Shown here: piece after piece, positions 1-6,013 of the stretch
Layout of the letters: each line of letters begins with the position of its first letter
Position numbering within the stretch: the first letter of the stretch is position 1
From: UBA4292 sp964648695
GTDB taxonomy: Bacteria > Bacillota > Clostridia > Lachnospirales > Lachnospiraceae
Assembly: GCA_964648695.1 (NCBI GenBank)
Contig: CAZYLH010000057.1
Coordinates: 1-7,901 of the forward strand
Direction of reading: 5' to 3'
DNA length: 7,901 bases
The notes under the pieces: model-generated
The model's input: the letters and a program-made list of their open reading frames with translations, nothing else
Told to the model about the DNA's origin: nothing
Database searches by the model: none
Position numbers and translations under genes: made by a program

Positions 1-947
1 GTCTCCCCGGACATTAAGCTTATCAGCTGCGCCAGAGTCGAATCCTGACTGCATGCCTCCTGTAATGTCGCGTCAACAGAGTCTGACAGCTCCGTAACAA
101 TGTCGTACTCGTTCACAGCGTTTAGATACGCGCTTAGTTCCTCTGAGACCTCACCGTTATAAATGTGCGCTACACCGTCATCCCCGATAGTGACATAAAA
201 GCGGGTGAGGGTGGGCGCAGGCGTGGAGACATTATAGAACTTGATATTGTATGAGGCATAGACCACGAATGATGAATCCTCCATTCCCGAAAGCACATAG
301 CAGGTTAGATCCTGATACGCTTCAACAATCTCCGCCCTCTGATCAAGCTCATCCTGTGTCACCGATGTTCCGCCGTTGTAATCCACAATCTCCATCAGCT
401 GTGAAAGGCTACAGCTTGCATACGCATCAAAATAGGTCTGTATCAGCGCTGTAATTTCGGGATAATCATCACCGTCTAAGAAATTTTCGGCAGTCACTGG
501 GTCAGTAGATTCCGTCACGGTTTCTGAAACATCAATCTCCTCCGCTTCGGCATCATTTTCCGAGGTAGTCTGACCTGTCTGTGTCGACTCCTCCGCGCTA
601 TTTGAATCACCGGCCCCCGAATACACCATGCCTATCACAAGTGAGACAATAAGAACCAGCACCAGGGCGATGACTCCCAGTCCGATAGGCATCCCCATAT
701 CTATGATTTTTTTCACTCCGGCAATTTCATCTTTCTCATCTTCAGCATCTATTTCTTCGTATTCAATACCTAATCCCTCGTCTTCAGCATTTAATTCTAC
801 GTATTCTAATTCCTCATCTTGCTCCTCATCTTCAGCATTTATTTCTTCATCTTCCATATGTAATTCTGTATCTTCATCATCTATTTTCACGTTTTTTGTA
901 TCTATTTTCTCATCTTCAACAGCTAATTTCTCGTCCTTTTTATTCAA
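1..947 (-). CDS. Partial single-pass membrane protein with acidic repeat head and external domain, function unknown
   Basis: The gene runs off the left edge, so the C-terminus and stop are missing; 315 residues are visible. I place the start at a TTG (945-947) because GGAGG lies 7 nt upstream and no ATG gives a comparable site; the first in-frame ATG would be residue 31. Residues 1-75 are very acidic, with three copies of E-[IL]-[ND]-A-E-D-E at 35-41, 51-57 and 65-71. Residues 88-108 form one hydrophobic helix preceded by two lysines (79-80). A Ser/Thr/Glu-rich linker follows to about 155. Residues 156 onward look like a folded domain containing three cysteines (179, 216, 299). No signal peptidase site is apparent, so the acidic head is probably cytoplasmic and the C-terminal part outside. 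I recall similar uncharacterised Lachnospiraceae proteins whose outer domain resembles a small NTF2-like fold, but this is from memory. The gene has its own promoter, downstream of greA on the same strand. Confidence 0.8.
   Translation of the reverse strand, partial: MNKKDEKLAVEDEKIDTKNVKIDDEDTELHMEDEEINAEDEEQDEELEYVELNAEDEGLGIEYEEIDAEDEKDEIAGVKKIIDMGMPIGLGVIALVLVLIVSLVIGMVYSGAGDSNSAEESTQTGQTTSENDAEAEEIDVSETVTESTDPVTAENFLDGDDYPEITALIQTYFDAYASCSLSQLMEIVDYNGGTSVTQDELDQRAEIVEAYQDLTCYVLSGMEDSSFVVYASYNIKFYNVSTPAPTLTRFYVTIGDDGVAHIYNGEVSEELSAYLNAVNEYDIVTELSDSVDATLQEACSQDSTLAQLISLMSGE
735..845 (-). repeat. Imperfect in-frame repeats coding for E-x-x-A-E-D-E units
   Basis: Three degenerate units with a period of about 14-16 codons encode EINAEDE, ELNAEDE and EIDAEDE in the cytoplasmic head of the membrane protein. 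The repetition shows at DNA level as recurring GCTGAAGA(T/C)GAG. This stretch is richer in A/T-ending codons (ATA, TTA, GAA, GAT, AAT) than the outer domain of the same gene. That fits a low-complexity tract that expands and contracts. Confidence 0.7.
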
Positions 948-954
948 TTTTGCC

Positions 955-959
955 CCTCC
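955..959 (-). promoter_or_regulatory. Ribosome binding site GGAGG selecting a TTG start
   Basis: GGAGG is followed by GGCAAAA and then TTG (945-947), a 7-nt spacing. The nearby ATG at 959-961 overlaps this site and reads only five codons before a TGA, so it is not the start. Confidence 0.75.
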
Positions 960-1044
960 ATAATAGTGTGGACCTTTTTAACCTTGCTACATATTCTTTC
1001 TAAAAACCACCAGCAATCCAGTGCGGATTTAAAACGCTGACCTT

Positions 1045-1073
1045 AGTGTACCAAATTTGCCCTTAATGTTCAA
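1045..1073 (-). promoter_or_regulatory. Probable sigmaA promoter of the membrane-protein gene
   Basis: On the minus strand TTGAAC (1068-1073) and TACACT (1045-1050) are separated by exactly 17 bp; each matches the consensus at 4 of 6 positions. Transcription would start near 1038, giving a leader of about 90 nt. It lies in the greA to membrane-protein gap (948-1107). That gap holds no other gene and no convincing terminator. Confidence 0.55.
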
Positions 1074-1107
1074 GAATTTCCCACTTGCCCGGAAAATCAT
1101 TTTGTTC

Positions 1108-1605
1108 CTAGTAGCGCTGTATCGGTATCTCGTCCCCATCATATGGGCGGATAGCCTCTATCACACAGTGATATCCTTCCCCGCCTCCCAGGTCCACAAA
1201 TACTCTATCGCCCATTTTATGCCCCTGTATAGCTTTTCCGATGGGGGATTCGATGCTGACGCGGTTATTTATGGCGTCCGCCAAAATGGTGGTGACAAGC
1301 GTCACCTCCATCTTTTCATCATCGTCCTCTATATAAAGGTCAACAACCTTGTTAAGCCCAACCTCGTCATTTCCGGCTCTGTCCTCTATAACATGGGCGG
1401 TCTTAATCATATTTTCCAGATAGCGCATCCGGCTCTCATTCTGGGATTTTTCGCGCTTTGCGGCATAGTATTCGAAATTTTCGCTAAGGTCCCCCTGCGC
1501 CCTCGCCTCTCTGACAGCGTCAAGGATTTCTCTGTGCTTTATGCGCCGCTCATTTAGCTCTCTTTGCATCTTATCTATATCTTCCTGCGTCAATCTATCA
1601 TGCAT
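1108..1605 (-). CDS. greA: Transcription elongation factor GreA
   Basis: GreA enters the secondary channel of stalled RNA polymerase and stimulates cleavage of the backtracked RNA 3' end. The 165-residue product has the two usual parts. Residues 1 to about 75 form the N-terminal antiparallel coiled coil, with the acidic tip motif G-D-L-S-E-N at 38-43, where Asp39 and Glu42 correspond to the Mg-chelating pair. The C-terminal FKBP-like domain carries the signature S-I-E-S-P-I-G-K-A. The reading frame is open for 30 more codons upstream, but I start at the ATG at 1603-1605 because this gives the normal family length, has AGAGG about 10 nt upstream, and the extension would run through the promoter. 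The gene is divergent from the carbamate-kinase-like gene. No strong terminator follows it; a 7-bp imperfect hairpin at 1076-1097 lacks a U-tract. Confidence 0.95.
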   Translation of the reverse strand: MHDRLTQEDIDKMQRELNERRIKHREILDAVREARAQGDLSENFEYYAAKREKSQNESRMRYLENMIKTAHVIEDRAGNDEVGLNKVVDLYIEDDDEKMEVTLVTTILADAINNRVSIESPIGKAIQGHKMGDRVFVDLGGGEGYHCVIEAIRPYDGDEIPIQRY

Positions 1606-1658
1606 TGTTTTTATACCTCTCGTATCAATTCTTTCCCGCGGGTTGGGGGAAGTTTTGC

Positions 1659-1687
1659 TTGCATTATTTTGTACAAAATAATATAAT
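1659..1687 (+). promoter_or_regulatory. sigmaA promoter for the carbamate-kinase-like gene
   Basis: A perfect TATAAT (1682-1687) lies 17 bp after TTGCAT (1659-1664), a weak -35 matching only the TTG. Transcription would start near 1694, about 48 nt before the ATG at 1742. The weak -35 and the palindrome in the spacer suggest regulated rather than strong constitutive use. Confidence 0.6.
1663..1682. promoter_or_regulatory. Perfect 20-bp palindrome, likely operator of the divergent promoters
   Basis: ATTATTTTGT followed directly by ACAAAATAAT is a perfect inverted repeat with no central spacer. It fills the interval between the plus-strand -35 (1659-1664) and -10 (1682-1687) and covers the predicted start of greA transcription. 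It is not transcribed from the plus promoter and only partly from the minus one, so a protein-binding DNA site is more likely than an RNA hairpin. A dimeric regulator bound here could block both promoters. I do not recognise the motif; it differs from the CodY, Arg-box, Rex and Fur consensus sequences as I know them. Confidence 0.55.
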
Positions 1688-1711
1688 ATCCTCAAAATCT
1701 GGATTAGTCAA
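1683..1711 (-). promoter_or_regulatory. sigmaA promoter for greA
   Basis: On the minus strand TTGACT (1706-1711) and TATTAT (1683-1688) are 17 bp apart; each matches the consensus at 5 of 6 positions. A second TTGACT lies just upstream at 1714-1719. The predicted start is near 1676, giving a leader of about 70 nt. The -10 box overlaps the plus-strand -10 box almost completely. Confidence 0.7.
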
Positions 1712-1741
1712 TCAGTCAATAACTAACACCTGGAGGCACTT

Positions 1742-1938
1742 ATGAAAAAAGAAACTGTTGTTGTAGCACTGGGAAGAAACTGCTTTGGGAAAACTTTACC
1801 GGAACAAAAAACCGCTGTAAAGCAGGCAGCTCGTGCTATCGCAGATTTAGTTGAGGAGCGCTATGAGGTTGTGATCACTCACAGCAATGGGCCTCAGATC
1901 GGCATGCTCCACACCGCCATGACGGAATTTTCGCGTCT
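1742..1938 (+). CDS. arcC: Carbamate kinase-like amino acid kinase, N-terminal fragment cut by the gap
   Basis: Carbamate kinases transfer phosphate between carbamoyl phosphate and ADP, usually as the last ATP-yielding step of arginine or related catabolism. Only 65 full codons plus a CTN leucine are visible before the N run; the family is about 310 residues, so roughly four fifths are missing. The N-terminal beta strand runs into A-L-G-R-N (9-13), matching the phosphate-binding A-L-G-G-N of the family but with Arg12 in place of the second glycine. Residues 46-54, T-H-S-N-G-P-Q-I-G, match the second nucleotide/carbamate loop, usually G-H-G-N-G-P-Q-V-G. GGAGG lies 5 nt before the ATG. These departures point to a clostridial carbamate-kinase-like subgroup rather than classical ArcC, so the exact substrate is uncertain. 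No other arginine deiminase gene is visible. Confidence 0.75.
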
Positions 1939-2038
1939 NNNNNNNNNNNNNNNNNNNNNNNNNNNNNNNNNNNNNNNNNNNNNNNNNNNNNNNNNNNNNN
2001 NNNNNNNNNNNNNNNNNNNNNNNNNNNNNNNNNNNNNN
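1939..2038. other. Assembly gap, 100 N
   Basis: Exactly 100 N, probably a placeholder of unknown length. The carbamate-kinase-like gene entering from the left lacks about 245 codons and the M24 peptidase entering from the right lacks about 40, so a correct join needs roughly 850 bp or more of real sequence. Open frames spanning the N run on either strand are artefacts. Confidence 0.95.
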
Positions 2039-3708
2039 TACCTCTCATCCACTCCGTCAAGATCTATCGGACAATAGGTGATGGTCTCAAACTCCATAAA
2101 CTGGCCGTACTCCGTCTTTTCACCCTTTTTGCAGATCATCTCATTCTCTATGCGGATGCCATAAGCCCCCTCCTCATAGTAGCCGGGCTCGTTGGTGGTG
2201 ACCATGCCCTCCTCCATCACGCAGCTGTCGTTTCGCTCTGGCACAACGCGCCAGCGAAAACCATTTGGCGCTTCATGAATGTTTAGCCGATATCCCACGC
2301 CATGCCCTGTGCCGCACCTGTAGTCAAGCCCCATATCCCATAAGGGGCCTCTTGCCAAAATATCCAGATTCATCCCCCTGCAGCCATATAAAAAGTGGGC
2401 GTTTGCCAGGTTCATATTGGAGCGAAGGACTGTCGTATACATCTTCTTTTGCTCATCTGTAAGTGGGCCAAGGACGAAGGTTCTTGTGATGTCCGTGCTC
2501 CCCTCAAGATAGTGTCCGCCAGAATCCACCAAAAGAAACCCTTCCGGTTTAAGCTCTGCAAAGCTCTCCGTGGTGGCAGAATAGTGCATCATCGCCGCGT
2601 TAGGGCCGTAGGCGCTTATGGTGTCAAAGCTCAAATCCAAAAAGCCCTCCTGTTCTGAGCGCAGCTTTGCAAGATAGTCCTGTGCGGACAGCTCTGTGAT
2701 CTGCATTTTCCCAATGTTCTTTTTCAGCCAGTACATAAACTTTGTGCAGGCGATGCCATCCTTTATATGTGCCCTGCGGATATTTGATAGCTCCACCTCA
2801 TTTTTTATGGCCTGGCGGATCACCTCTGGGTTTGGCTTATCTATAATCTTAGCTCTCTTTGCCACCGCCTCATAAAGGCGCATATTGACAATCTTTGTGT
2901 CTAAGAGCACTTTAGATCCATCAGGAAAATTTTCAACAAAATCAAAAATCTGATCATAATCTAAGATCTTTACCCCCTGCCTGTTAAGCACCTCCAAAAC
3001 CTCTTCGCTTACGGATTTAGGATTGACAAACAAGTAAGCCTCCTGCATATCGACTACCGCATAGCTTAAAACAACCGGGAAATGCTCTATGTCATTTCCG
3101 CGGATATTATAAAGCCAGCAGATGTTATCTAAGGCGGACAGGACATGTACGCTCGCTCCCTCTTTTTTCATATCCTCGCGGATCAGCTTAAGCTTCTTGC
3201 TGGTGGCACATCCTGAATACTTCTCATCAAAGATCTCCACCTTGGAGGCAGAAAGCTCCGGTCTGTCCTTCCAGATTAGATCGATCAAATCCTCATTTAC
3301 ATGAAATTTTGGCGCTTTTTCTTTTGTCTTTTCTCTAAGAGTTTTTGCCCAGCTGGCATTTACCACACGCCCGTCAAAGCCGATGCATCCGCCCTGTGGA
3401 ATTTTCTCAGCTATAAAGTCATAAACGTCCGGCACGCCCTCCACGCCCATCTTAAAAAGGCTCACCGGAGTGCCCTCAAGCTGCTTTTCCGCCTGGATAA
3501 AATATCTTCCGTCCGTCCAAAGTCCAGCCATATCTTTAGTGATAACAGCAACACCTGCTGAACCGCTAAATCCCGTGATAAATTTTCTTGCCTTAAAGTA
3601 GTCTCCTACATATTCCGTCTCATGAAAATCCGAAGTAGGGACATAATAGAGATCGATTCCCCTCTTTTCCATCTCGGCGCGAAGCGCGTCGATACGCTCT
3701 TTTATCAT
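2039..3708 (-). CDS. Aminopeptidase P-family (M24B) metallopeptidase, C-terminus lost in the gap
   Basis: Members of this family remove an N-terminal residue preceding proline, using two metal ions in a pita-bread fold in the cytoplasm. 556 residues are visible. Residues 1 to about 130 and 150-305 are the two creatinase-type N-terminal domains, and about 308-525 is the M24 catalytic domain. All five metal ligands are present: Asp395, Asp406, His469, Glu507 and Glu521, along with His375 and His478 at the expected active-site positions. The conserved tail begins near 540 and stops at the N run, with about 40 residues missing compared with the usual ~595. The start at 3708 has AGGAGG 6 nt upstream; an in-frame extension to 3750 has no such site and would overlap the Nudix gene. 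It lies 19 bp after the Nudix stop, so the two are probably co-transcribed. There is no signal peptide. Confidence 0.93.
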
Positions 3709-3727
3709 TTTACACCTCCTGTGCATC

Positions 3728-4303
3728 TTAAAATTTACAATCCCCCGCAAGCCTTCTCACAGCCTCTTTTACCATCTCAAGCTCGTTCACTCTGATACAG
3801 TGAGAAATTTCATTTTCCCTTACCGCCTTTACGCATTTCTCAAGGTCCAGCCAGGTAACTTCTGAAACCTCCTCTTCCTGAAGCGTAAAATAATTTTCAT
3901 CCCACTTAGCAGGGCATATCAGCAGATATATGCTGCTCACCTGATTATCAATAAACAGAGTACCGTGGAAAATCTTTTCATAGCGATCACTGCACTTTCC
4001 GCAGTAGATTAAATCCTCTTTCTTAGCTTTAACTCCAAGTTCCTCCCAGAGTTCACGAAGAGCCGATGTAAGATCGTCCATCCCCGCCGGAATGTGACCG
4101 GCGCTTGAGATGTCATAACACCCGGGATGAGAATCCTTAATGTCACTGCGTTTTTGAAGAAGAACCTCGGGGCATTTATCTATGTTTCTTACAAGCCACA
4201 CATGGGCGGTTTTGTGCCGAATCCCCTTAGCATGGGCAATCTCGCGCTCAATGCTCTCCCCCGTGGGGTTCCCCCATTCATCCACAACATCTAACAGCTC
4301 CAT
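3728..4303 (-). CDS. Nudix hydrolase of the isopentenyl-diphosphate-isomerase-like type
   Basis: Nudix enzymes hydrolyse nucleoside diphosphates linked to another group, using Mg2+ or Mn2+. The 191-residue protein begins with the E-L-L-D-V-V-D-E pattern typical of the YfcD/IPP-isomerase-like branch. The Nudix box spans residues 69-91: Gly69, then R-E-L-W-E-E-L-G-V at 83-91, so the metal-binding glutamates 84, 87 and 88 are intact. The Glu normally six residues after the glycine is Met75. H-K-T-A-H-V-W (30-36) and G-C-Y-D-I-S-S-A-G (61-69) also match this branch. A purine-rich AGAGGA sits a few bases before the ATG. It is the first gene of a two-gene set with the M24 peptidase. The upstream region (4304-4463) shows a terminator hairpin but no convincing promoter, so read-through or an undetected promoter is possible. 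The substrate cannot be read from the sequence. Confidence 0.9.
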   Translation of the reverse strand: MELLDVVDEWGNPTGESIEREIAHAKGIRHKTAHVWLVRNIDKCPEVLLQKRSDIKDSHPGCYDISSAGHIPAGMDDLTSALRELWEELGVKAKKEDLIYCGKCSDRYEKIFHGTLFIDNQVSSIYLLICPAKWDENYFTLQEEEVSEVTWLDLEKCVKAVRENEISHCIRVNELEMVKEAVRRLAGDCKF

Positions 4304-4409
4304 CTTCTCTTCCTCTTTCTTTACTCCAGTAGCTAAAGTTCTTGTCTCACTTGCTAATAAATCTCATGTAAGCTTAACTCTCTAACGCTTTTTTAGCTTT
4401 AGATACTTA

Positions 4410-4437
4410 AAGAGGAGAAGGCCATCCTTCTCCTCTT
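4410..4437 (-). terminator. Rho-independent-like hairpin after the isomerase gene
   Basis: A 12-bp perfect stem (AAGAGGAGAAGG on the plus strand, loop CCAT, then its complement) starts about 26 bp past the isomerase stop. On the minus strand it is followed by a poor T-tract (TAAGTAT). The plus direction has a somewhat T-rich tail (CTTTATGATTTT) but no gene there to terminate. It probably separates the isomerase transcript from the Nudix-peptidase pair, perhaps incompletely. Confidence 0.65.
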
Positions 4438-4463
4438 CTTTATGATTTTACAATGCCCTGCTT

Positions 4464-5924
4464 TTAAGCAAAAGGATTTTCTGTCTTATACATCATGCCC
4501 TTTGGCTGATTAAAGCCAATCTCCTCCACTCCGATAAGCTTAAACACCTCGAATATAGCCTTTCCGCAGTGAGCAAATGCAACTGCGCCGTGGTGAGGGA
4601 AGTTTCTCTCGATCAGTATGTGACGATAGAAGCGTCCCATCTCCGGAATAGCAAACACGCCGATGGTTCCAAAGGACTGTGTTGCCACAGGGAGGATCTC
4701 ACCCTCCGCTACATATGCGGTGAGCTTAGCATCGGATGTGGACTGCAGGCGGAAGAAGGTGATATCACCCGGCTTTAAATCTCCCTCGCAGGTTCCATAT
4801 GTACACTCCTCCGGCAGGGTTCTTGCCATGATCTTCTGATTTCTCATCTCGCAGAAGGAGAGCTTGCCGGGAGCAGTATTTCCGCAGTGAAATCCCATAA
4901 AGGTGTCTTTTAAGGTATAAGGATACTTACCCTTAATCTCTGCCTCATACATATCAGCAGGAACGGAATTGTTGATGTCAAGGAGGGTTGCCGTATCCTG
5001 TGTGATGCAGGTTGCGATGTACTCGCTTAGCGCGCCGTAGATATCCACCTCACATGAAACGGGGTATCCCTTCTGCGCAAGACGTCCGTTTACATAGCAG
5101 GGAACAAACTTAAACTCTGTCTGGAATGCAGGCCAGCACTTGTTGGCAAATACAACATACTCTCTCTGGCCTTTGTGCTCCTTAGCCCAGTCAAGAAGTG
5201 TAAGCTCATACTGTGCAAGGCGGGGCAAAATGGAAGGAAGCTTATTTCCATTTCCAAGCTCCTTTGCCATATCGGCTGCAACGTCCTCAATCCTGGGATC
5301 ATTTTCATGCTTGTTAAATGCCACCAAAAGGTCTAACTCTGAATTTTCCTCAATCTCAACGCCTAGGTTATACAGCTGCTTAATGGGGGCGTTACATGCA
5401 AGGAAGTTTTCCGGTCTGGGGCCAAAGGAGATAATCTTTAACTTTCCAAGTCCGATAACCGCCCTTGCGATGGGAACAAATTCCTTTATCATCTCAGCGA
5501 TATCTGAAGCAGTTCCAACCGGGTACTCCGGAATGTAAGCCTTTAAGTTGCGAAGCTTTAAGTTGTAGCTTGCGTTTAACATACCGCAGTATGCATCGCC
5601 TCTGTCATCTAACATTTTATCAGAGGATTCTTCCGCCGCTGCCACATACATCACAGGTCCGTCAAAATATTTGCAAAGTAACGTCTCAGGCGTCTCAGGG
5701 CCAAAGTTTCCTAAGAATACAACCAGAGCGTTTACTCCGGCATCCTTAACCTCAGCAAGCGCCTTTACCATGTCACTCTCTGTCTCGATGATGGTCGGGC
5801 AGTCAAAAATCTCTCCGTCATAAGCCTTTAGGATAGCTTCCTTTCTTCTTTTGGAAAGAGCCATCGGAAAGCAGTCTCTTGAAACCGCAACAATTCCAAG
5901 CTTTACTTCAGGAATATTCTTCAT
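4464..5924 (-). CDS. L-fucose/L-arabinose isomerase-family protein
   Basis: The protein has 486 residues and resembles the FucI/AraA fold family (COG2407 type), whose members interconvert aldoses and ketoses with Mn2+. The N-terminal part (1 to about 170) contains the Rossmann-like segments, including L-G-N-F-G-P-E-T at 71-78; S-F-G-P-R-P-E-N-F lies at 166-174. The likely metal ligands are Glu292 in C-E-V-D-I-Y-G-A (291-298), Asp316 in L-L-D-I-N-N, and His346 in G-F-H-C-G-N-T-A. These assignments are by motif resemblance, not alignment. It is about 100 residues shorter than E. coli FucI and closer to AraA in length. I start at the ATG at 5922-5924, with AGGAGG 9 nt upstream, rather than at an ATG 25 codons earlier that would include the promoter. 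It has its own promoter and a terminator-like hairpin. No kinase, aldolase or transporter is adjacent, so the sugar is unknown. Confidence 0.85.
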   Translation of the reverse strand: MKNIPEVKLGIVAVSRDCFPMALSKRRKEAILKAYDGEIFDCPTIIETESDMVKALAEVKDAGVNALVVFLGNFGPETPETLLCKYFDGPVMYVAAAEESSDKMLDDRGDAYCGMLNASYNLKLRNLKAYIPEYPVGTASDIAEMIKEFVPIARAVIGLGKLKIISFGPRPENFLACNAPIKQLYNLGVEIEENSELDLLVAFNKHENDPRIEDVAADMAKELGNGNKLPSILPRLAQYELTLLDWAKEHKGQREYVVFANKCWPAFQTEFKFVPCYVNGRLAQKGYPVSCEVDIYGALSEYIATCITQDTATLLDINNSVPADMYEAEIKGKYPYTLKDTFMGFHCGNTAPGKLSFCEMRNQKIMARTLPEECTYGTCEGDLKPGDITFFRLQSTSDAKLTAYVAEGEILPVATQSFGTIGVFAIPEMGRFYRHILIERNFPHHGAVAFAHCGKAIFEVFKLIGVEEIGFNQPKGMMYKTENPFA

Positions 5925-5946
5925 CTTCCTTTTCCTCCTTATTTTC

Positions 5947-5978
5947 ATTAGTGCTACGCACTTTTTCCATGCGCTAAT
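5947..5978. promoter_or_regulatory. Inverted repeats at the isomerase promoter start, possible operator
   Basis: ATTAGTGC (5947-5954) and GCGCTAAT (5971-5978) form an inverted repeat with 7 of 8 pairs matching. Inside it AGTGC-TAC-GCACT (5950-5962) is a compact 5-bp dyad. Together they span from the edge of the -10 box past the predicted transcription start. A repressor site or a small leader hairpin are both possible, and I recognise no specific regulator. Confidence 0.35.
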
Positions 5979-6005
5979 TATACATGATTTTAATCGCAAT
6001 CACAA
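5977..6005 (-). promoter_or_regulatory. sigmaA promoter for the isomerase-family gene
   Basis: On the minus strand TTGTGA (6000-6005, 4 of 6 matches) and a perfect TATAAT (5977-5982) are separated by 17 bp in the 89-bp space after the glyA stop. Transcription would start near 5970 with a leader of about 46 nt. It implies the isomerase can be expressed independently of folD-glyA. Confidence 0.7.
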
Positions 6006-6013
6006 TAGATAAT

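Noticed and set aside
944..961. Five-codon ATG-to-TGA leader ORF overlapping the TTG start
   Set aside because: Its ATG overlaps the Shine-Dalgarno sequence of the real gene, and nothing supports its translation.
628..963. Plus-strand open frame of 111 codons, very serine-rich
   Set aside because: It is the antisense of the acidic Glu/Asp repeat tract of the minus-strand membrane-protein gene; GAA/GAT codons read as TTC/ATC and TCT/TCA on the other strand. It has no ribosome binding site or recognisable domain.
1076..1097. Hairpin after greA as a terminator
   Set aside because: The stem is only 7 bp with a G-T pair and an 8-nt loop, no U-tract follows, and it overlaps the downstream promoter -35 region.
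1057..1557. Plus-strand open frame of 166 codons with hydrophobic stretches
   Set aside because: It lies antisense within greA, whose own frame has a full family match. The hydrophobicity is a by-product of the complementary codons.
1606..1695. Thirty-codon N-terminal extension of GreA
   Set aside because: It would begin inside the greA promoter -10 region, has no ribosome binding site and exceeds the normal GreA length.
3709..3750. Fourteen-codon extension of the M24 peptidase upstream of its ATG
   Set aside because: It would overlap the end of the Nudix gene and contain the strong AGGAGG site that serves the ATG at 3708.
4304..4463. Promoter or riboswitch in the leader of the Nudix gene
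   Set aside because: I found no -35/-10 pair with acceptable spacing and no conserved riboswitch or T-box pattern; only the terminator-like hairpin is clear.
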